The position numbers and the translations under genes were made by a program. From an uncultured Verrucomicrobia subdivision 3 bacterium (lineage in GTDB: Bacteria > Verrucomicrobiota > Verrucomicrobiia > Limisphaerales > UBA11358), in contig CAIXUZ010000031.1 in assembly GCA_903922735.1 (NCBI GenBank), positions 1 to 54,270 on the forward strand: DNA of 54,270 nt. The letters are read 5' to 3'. Position 1 is the first letter of the stretch; each line of letters starts with the position of its first letter. A model generated the notes under the pieces. It ran no database searches. It saw nothing but the letters and a program-made list of their open reading frames with translations, and was not told where the DNA came from. Positions 50,407 to 54,270 of the stretch are shown here, piece after piece.

Positions 50407-50612
50407 ATAATATTTCCCGCCATTCAATCCTCCATTTCCCAGCGTTTTGGGAAGTTCAACGGACTGCTTAATCGGCGGCTCCGGCGACTTAAGCGGCACG
50501 GTCAGAATTTTCAATTGTCTGCCAATCTTATTCACGGCTTCTCACGCTTAAAACCTTGGACGAATTTCTCTCAACTTCCCAATAAAACAAGTCAAGGCGA
50601 GGACCATCTGGC

Positions 50613-50681
50613 CTAGTATAGCTGATTGCCGGCCAGTTTGACATCTTTCTTGAACTGCGTGGTGCGGCTGAACGTCCTCAC
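50613..50681 (-). pseudogene. 22-residue stub of a YafQ/RelE-family toxin
   Basis: A frame that starts with GTG overlapping the antitoxin stop (GTGA) and reads VRTFSRTTQFKKDVKLAGNQ before stopping at TAG 50613. The start R-T-x-x-R-T-T-x-F-K-K-D is the N-terminus of YafQ-type toxins, which are about 90 residues. Nothing downstream continues it in frame. The toxin has been truncated, leaving the antitoxin intact. Confidence 0.65.
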
Positions 50682-50938
50682 AAGCCCGGGTCGGCAAAGA
50701 GTTCCTTTTTGGTGCCAAATCGTTTCATGTTCCGGCCCGCCTTGCTTTCGGTGAGGATGCGCGTGGTGAGCGGGTTCGGGATTCGCACGTCAAAGGGCAG
50801 GCCGCGTTGCAGTTGGATCTGCGGGTAAAGCAGATGCACCGTCTCGGTAGCGGTCAGGCCCAACTGGGCGAGAATGGTTTCCACCTCGCGCTTGAGGCCG
50901 GGTTCAATCCGGGTGCGGATGGTGGCGGTTTTGCTCAT
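50678..50938 (-). CDS. RelB/DinJ-family antitoxin
   Basis: An 86-residue antitoxin (ATG 50938; the frame opens at 50965). The N-terminal ribbon-helix-helix reads ATIRTRIEPGLKREVETILA and LGLTATETVHLLYPQIQLQR, the DinJ/RelB dimer DNA-binding fold. The C-terminal part (GLPFDVRIPNPLTTRILTES) is the toxin-wrapping tail. Antitoxins of this class repress their own operon and neutralise YafQ-type ribosome-dependent mRNA endonucleases. Its stop overlaps the start of a 22-residue toxin stub, so the toxin is dead. Confidence 0.85.
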   Translation of the reverse strand: MSKTATIRTRIEPGLKREVETILAQLGLTATETVHLLYPQIQLQRGLPFDVRIPNPLTTRILTESKAGRNMKRFGTKKELFADPGL

Positions 50939-51010
50939 GGCGTGAATGCAGCCCTTTGTAGGCACATGGCAAGGGGTTTTCCCACGGCCAATCCTTCAGC
51001 CAATGCCGTT

Positions 51011-51199
51011 TCATTTCGCCTTGGCCGGCCGGCGTTGGAGATTGGACTTGATGCGTTGCAGCGTGGACACGCCTTCGCTTTTCAGATAGCCCCGACTCGT
51101 CTTGGCGAACAGCGGTTCCGCCACAAAGCGGTCCTGAATACGCAAGGCATCACGCATCGCCGCTTGCAGGCTTTTTTGGACTTGGGTGGCCGTTGCCAT
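51011..51199 (-). CDS. Small hypothetical protein
   Basis: A 62-residue basic protein (KTSRGYLKSEGVSTLQRIKS, LQRRPAKAK tail). It has helical stretches and no known motif, signal peptide or cysteine cluster. It sits upstream of the antitoxin gene on the same strand with a 72-bp gap. I do not recognise it. Confidence 0.4.
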   Translation of the reverse strand: MATATQVQKSLQAAMRDALRIQDRFVAEPLFAKTSRGYLKSEGVSTLQRIKSNLQRRPAKAK

Positions 51200-51398
51200 G
51201 CAAAAACGCTAATGCCGACCTTGCCGCTGGTCAACCCGCGACTGCATTCACCTGCGCCGCGTCCAATAGATGCCCCCGCATGAAAAGCAATTTCCTATCC
51301 ATTGACCTATTTTGCCCAACGAAAAGCAATTAATGTCTGGACTAATTCTTATAAAACCAATTGACAGAAATCAGATTCAGGGATGGAATCGGGGTGGG

Positions 51399-52007
51399 AT
51401 GAAAACATTCAAATTATTGGGCATGACCTGCCTGCTCGGGATGGTATTTCTTCAACCGTTCACCGGTGTCGCACAGCCGGTGACCAAGATTGCCGGTGGA
51501 GATCAACATAGCCTGTTTCTCAAAAGCGACGGCAGCCTGTGGGTCATGGGATACAATTATTACGGCCAGTTGGGCGCCGGTCTTATCTTCTGGACTAACC
51601 TTCCGGATCAGATTATATCCAGCAATGTAAAGGCGATTGCTGCTGGAGCCAATCATAGTTTGTTTCTCAAAAACAATGGCAGTCTGTGGGCCATGGGCTA
51701 TAATGATAAGGGCCAGTTGGGTGACGGAACTTTCAATCAGACCTACCTTCCAGAGCAAATTGTGAGTAGCAATGTTACCATGATAGCCGCTGGATGTGAA
51801 AATTCGCATAGCCTGTTTATTAAGAACGATGGCAGCTTGTGGGCAATGGGTTATGGCGGTTACGGCCAGTTGGGCGACGGGGGCGGGGGGGGTTCACGAT
51901 GTAAACCAGCCCGAGCAGATTGTGTCCAGCAATGTCATGGCAGTTGCCGCTGGAGGTCTCCATACCCTGTTTCTCAAGAGCGATGGCAGCCTGTGGGTCA
52001 CGGGTAA
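51399..52007 (+). CDS. RCC1-repeat exported protein, N-terminal part before frameshift
   Basis: I start at ATG 51399 (MKTFKLLGMTCLLGMVFLQP), which gives a signal peptide and a good GGGGTGGG ribosome site; the frame opens at 51312. The mature chain consists of RCC1-type repeats (VTKIAGGDQHSLFLKSDGSL, YNYYGQLG-type; next VKAIAAGANHSLFLKNNGSL, then ITMIAAGCENSHSLFIKNDG-like). After 163 residues the frame leaves the repeats in a run of eight G (near 51885-51892), and continues as unrelated residues to 52007. Removing one G restores the frame to the next entry, so this is the N-terminal half of one protein. Confidence 0.7.
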   Translation: MKTFKLLGMTCLLGMVFLQPFTGVAQPVTKIAGGDQHSLFLKSDGSLWVMGYNYYGQLGAGLIFWTNLPDQIISSNVKAIAAGANHSLFLKNNGSLWAMGYNDKGQLGDGTFNQTYLPEQIVSSNVTMIAAGCENSHSLFIKNDGSLWAMGYGGYGQLGDGGGGGSRCKPARADCVQQCHGSCRWRSPYPVSQERWQPVGHG

Positions 52008-52540
52008 CAATCAGTATGGCCAACTGGGCGATGGCACTTTCAACAACTCCTACCTTCCGCAGAAAATTTTGAGTAGCAACATCACGGCGATTGCCGCAGG
52101 ACAATACCATAGCTTGTTTCTCAAGAACGATGGCAGCTTGTGGACTATGGGCAGGAATCAATATGGCCAACTCGGCGATGGCACTTACAACCAAATCAGC
52201 CAGCCGAAGCAGATTGTGGGCAGCAATGTCACGGCGATTGCTGCTGGAGCCTATCATAGTTTTTTTCTCAAAAACGATGGTAGCCTGTGGGCCATGGGAA
52301 ACAACGGGAATGGCCAACTCGGCGATGGCACTTATACCACCACTAACCAACCCAAGCAAATTGTGAGTAGCAGCGTCACGGCGATTGCCGCTGGAGGTTC
52401 ACATAGCCTGTTTATCAAAAACGATGGCAGCTTGTGGGCTATGGGTTACGCCCGACTTGGTCAATTAGGTGACGGCTTAAATTATATAAATAATAATTCG
52501 AATATACCTGAACAAATTACTGATGGCTCGCCTTTGGCGG
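51480..52540 (+). repeat. About 150-nt tandem repeats of the RCC1 domain
   Basis: Seven to eight imperfect copies of a unit of about 150-160 nt, with conserved blocks such as CATAGCCTGTTTCTCAAAA, GATGGCAGCCTGTGGGCC and GGCCAGTTGGGCGACGG. They encode RCC1 blades. Copies are similar enough to recombine, and the G-run sits between two of them. Confidence 0.75.
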
Positions 52541-53982
52541 ACATCATGGTGATGAACGTGGGGCCGGGGACAGTGATGTCGGGCGCTACGTATACGAACG
52601 TGATTACTGTGACCAATGCCGGACCGGCGAGTGCAACGAATGTGGTGGTTTTGGACCTCCTGCCGGGTGGTGGAACCACGAACCTGACCTTGCCGGAGCT
52701 GGTGGCAGGCGGGGTGACGAACATTTATGTGGTGGCCGTGGCACCTGAGATGGGGCTGTTGACGAATACGGTGACCGCGGTGGCGACCACACTTGACCCG
52801 AATTGGCTTAACAATACGAATTCGTCGGTGATCAATGTGACACTACGGACATTAACTGAAACCTGGACGCAGAGCAGCGCGCCGGATGCTAATTGGTATT
52901 CAGTCGCTTCCTCTGCCGATGGCAGCAAATTGATTGCCGCCGTGCAGTATGGCGGCGTTTATCTTTCCACCAATTCGGGCGCAACCTGGAATCAGGCCGT
53001 CATTGGCACGGCGAATTGGATTTCTGTCGCATCATCCGCCGATGGCAAGCACCTCGGGGTGGTGGATTGGGGTTCCGGACTTTATATTTCTCACAATTCA
53101 GGGGCTGACTGGATTTTGCAAACCCCTTCGTGGGGGCCATGGTTTGCCGTGACCGTTTCCGCCGATGGCCGGGAATGGTTGGCAGCGAAAAATTTTTATA
53201 CTTTAAGTATCGTGCCCGGACCACTTTATCTTTCCCAAGATTCCGGAACCACTTGGGATACGAATAACATGCCGAATCAGAATTGGACCGCTATGGCCTC
53301 TTCGGCTGACGGAAAAATACTGGCTGCCGCTGCCAGCGGAATCCAAAAAACCAATTATCCTTTTTATATGGGGCCGATTAATACCTCCACCAATTCCGGT
53401 GTGACTTGGCGGTCAAACAATTTGCCCATTCAAATCTGGTCTTCAATCGCCTGCTCGGCCGATGGCAGCAAACTGATGGCCGTGGCCTTGAATGGGCCGG
53501 TTTATGTTTCCACCAATACCGGAACCACCTGGATTCCCGTCAATTCACCAAGCACGACGAACTGGATATCGGTCGCCGCTTCCGCGGCGGGTGACCGGTT
53601 CACGGCGGCAGTTAGTGGCGGCGGTATTTACACCACGACCAATATGGGAGCCAGCTGGTGGGTGGACACCACGAACAACTTGAATTGGGCGGGCATCGCC
53701 ATGTCGGCGGATGGCTGCCGGCTGGTTTCGGTGAATCGTGGCGGCGGCATTTACACGACCTACACCGCGCCCAAACCGCTATTAAAGATGCTGCCGCTGA
53801 CCAACGCCTTCGCTTTTTCCTGGCTCGCACCCTCGACCAATCTGGTGTTGCAGCAAAGCGCCGACCTGACTTCCTGGTCGAAAGTGACCAACGTGCCGGC
53901 GCTGAACTGCACCAATTTACATCATCAAGTTACCATCCCGCTGAATGGGGATAATGGTTTTTATCGACTTAATACACAGTAA
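51796..53982 (+). CDS. RCC1 / DUF11 / Asp-box exported protein, C-terminal part
   Basis: The frame is open from 51796, but its first 30 or so residues are out-of-frame reading of the repeats. The genuine continuation starts after the G-run near 51885 with VHDVNQPEQIVSSNVMAVAA. Four to five more RCC1 repeats follow (for example ITAIAAGQYHSLFLKNDGSL) to about 52540. Then comes a DUF11-like module (MVMNVGPGTVMSGATYTNVI) and a series of BNR/Asp-box-like repeats (WYSVASSADGSKLIAAVQYG, GGVYLSTNSGATW), ending in a jelly-roll-like tail (LQQSADLTSWSKVTNVP, NGFYRLNTQ) typical of PVC surface proteins. The reconstructed protein would be about 860 residues. Confidence 0.75.
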   Translation: MKIRIACLLRTMAACGQWVMAVTASWATGAGGVHDVNQPEQIVSSNVMAVAAGGLHTLFLKSDGSLWVTGNNQYGQLGDGTFNNSYLPQKILSSNITAIAAGQYHSLFLKNDGSLWTMGRNQYGQLGDGTYNQISQPKQIVGSNVTAIAAGAYHSFFLKNDGSLWAMGNNGNGQLGDGTYTTTNQPKQIVSSSVTAIAAGGSHSLFIKNDGSLWAMGYARLGQLGDGLNYINNNSNIPEQITDGSPLADIMVMNVGPGTVMSGATYTNVITVTNAGPASATNVVVLDLLPGGGTTNLTLPELVAGGVTNIYVVAVAPEMGLLTNTVTAVATTLDPNWLNNTNSSVINVTLRTLTETWTQSSAPDANWYSVASSADGSKLIAAVQYGGVYLSTNSGATWNQAVIGTANWISVASSADGKHLGVVDWGSGLYISHNSGADWILQTPSWGPWFAVTVSADGREWLAAKNFYTLSIVPGPLYLSQDSGTTWDTNNMPNQNWTAMASSADGKILAAAASGIQKTNYPFYMGPINTSTNSGVTWRSNNLPIQIWSSIACSADGSKLMAVALNGPVYVSTNTGTTWIPVNSPSTTNWISVAASAAGDRFTAAVSGGGIYTTTNMGASWWVDTTNNLNWAGIAMSADGCRLVSVNRGGGIYTTYTAPKPLLKMLPLTNAFAFSWLAPSTNLVLQQSADLTSWSKVTNVPALNCTNLHHQVTIPLNGDNGFYRLNTQ

Positions 53983-54143
53983 AAGTCTGCCTCCCCATCC
54001 GCCGTGCTGGATTCGCCCGGATACTTGTGCACCATGAATGGGTCATAGATGGGGCAGAACTTTATTCTGTCAACTAGAGCTGCTTTTACCGTTTCCTCCC
54101 GATCATCCACTCCATTCTGCTTCGCCTCCACTGGGTTTGCCAC
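53961..54143 (-). pseudogene. Probable 3' remnant of a gene cut by the IS3 element
   Basis: A 60-residue frame whose first codons lie next to the IS end. It ends near the stop of the RCC1 gene, overlapping it by about 20 bp. Its reading (EAKQNGVDDREETVKAALVD, CPIYDPFMVHKYPGESSTAD) looks like the end of a globular protein. I suspect insertion of the IS removed the rest. I do not recognise the family. Confidence 0.3.
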
Positions 54144-54144
54144 G

Positions 54145-54270
54145 AAAAAACGGACACCTGTATAGCGGGGTTCATTAGTTAGTTGTTTTGGTTTTCGAAG
54201 TCAATGGGGGAACGATAGTCGAGGGCGCTGTGGAGGCGTTGGCGGTTGTAAAACACCTCAATAAAATCGA
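54145..54270 (-). mobile_element. IS3-family insertion sequence, partial end
   Basis: The right edge of the window enters an IS3-family element. It contains the 3' end of the transposase and the terminal region CCGCTATACAGGTGTCCG followed by a T-run, as in IS3 ends. The exact terminus is about 54140-54160 and cannot be fixed without the other end. The rest of the element lies outside the window. Confidence 0.75.
54179..54270 (-). CDS. IS3-family transposase orfB, C-terminal fragment
   Basis: The C-terminal 29 residues, DFIEVFYNRQRLHSALDYRS followed by PIDFENQNN and a stop, are the hallmark end of IS3-family OrfB (FYNxxRxHSALxYxSP). It is the integrase-type DDE catalytic subunit that moves the element. 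The rest lies outside the window. Confidence 0.9.
   Translation of the reverse strand, partial: DFIEVFYNRQRLHSALDYRSPIDFENQNN

Noticed and set aside
51480..52540. Regularly spaced repeats considered as a CRISPR array
   Set aside because: Units are about 150 nt, coding and in frame, and encode RCC1 blades; there are no spacers, short direct repeats or cas genes.

Overview
The window reads as a chromosomal stretch of a Gram-negative bacterium of the PVC group, most probably Verrucomicrobiota (Pedosphaera/Limisphaerales-like). This is an inference from gene content. There are genes for lipid A and LPS core (lpxK, an LpxL-type acyltransferase, GT9 heptosyltransferases, an LptE-like lipoprotein, a BamD-like TPR protein), a hopanoid-type HpnH radical SAM enzyme, and DUF3142, RCC1 and zinc-ribbon proteins typical of that phylum. 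Many GTG starts, weak Shine-Dalgarno sequences and numerous short palindromic repeats, some inside reading frames, fit the same picture. No rRNA or CRISPR was seen. There are two tRNAs, Arg(UCU) and Leu(GAG).

1-10.2 kb is a surface-glycan locus. On the minus strand lie a giant multidomain protein (methyltransferase, coiled coil/basic linker, GT4-type and GT2 glycosyltransferase domains, then a Trm112-like start, running off the window edge) and two paralogous GT2 enzymes. On the plus strand lie two GT9 and two GT2 enzymes, and a further GT2 converges on them. 10.2-25.7 kb is mostly housekeeping: nadD, an HDAC-like deacetylase, prmC, murA, a Ser/Thr kinase, bamD/lptE-like genes, SCO1-DUF420, an EgtD-like methyltransferase, a divergent DHPS-like protein, thioredoxin, DUF192, feoAB and tRNA-Arg. 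25.8-37 kb carries hpnH, a Fur/PerR-type regulator with a near-perfect PerR-like palindrome, sufB-sufC, and lpxK-lpxL-waaF.

37-54 kb is more accessory. It holds an AIM24-like protein with a membrane partner, an integrase remnant beside tRNA-Leu, a DUF4143 ATPase, a TrmH-type methyltransferase, a Gly-rich exported protein, and a divergent DUF3142 / TPR-LysM pair. Then come a string of small membrane or secreted proteins with an Imm50-like protein, a RelB/DinJ-type antitoxin with a 22-residue stub of its YafQ-type toxin, a frameshifted RCC1/DUF11/Asp-box exported protein, and the end of an IS3-family element at the right edge.

The envelope genes form the functional core: lpxK/lpxL/waaF make and glycosylate lipid A-core, the LptE- and BamD-like proteins serve outer-membrane assembly, and the 1-10 kb locus supplies further glycosyl transfer. 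The best candidates for something undescribed are the giant methyltransferase/glycosyltransferase fusion with a repeated basic helix, the DUF3142/LysM pair, the divergent DHPS-like protein beside an EgtD-like enzyme, and the in-frame palindromic insertions in prmC and waaF.
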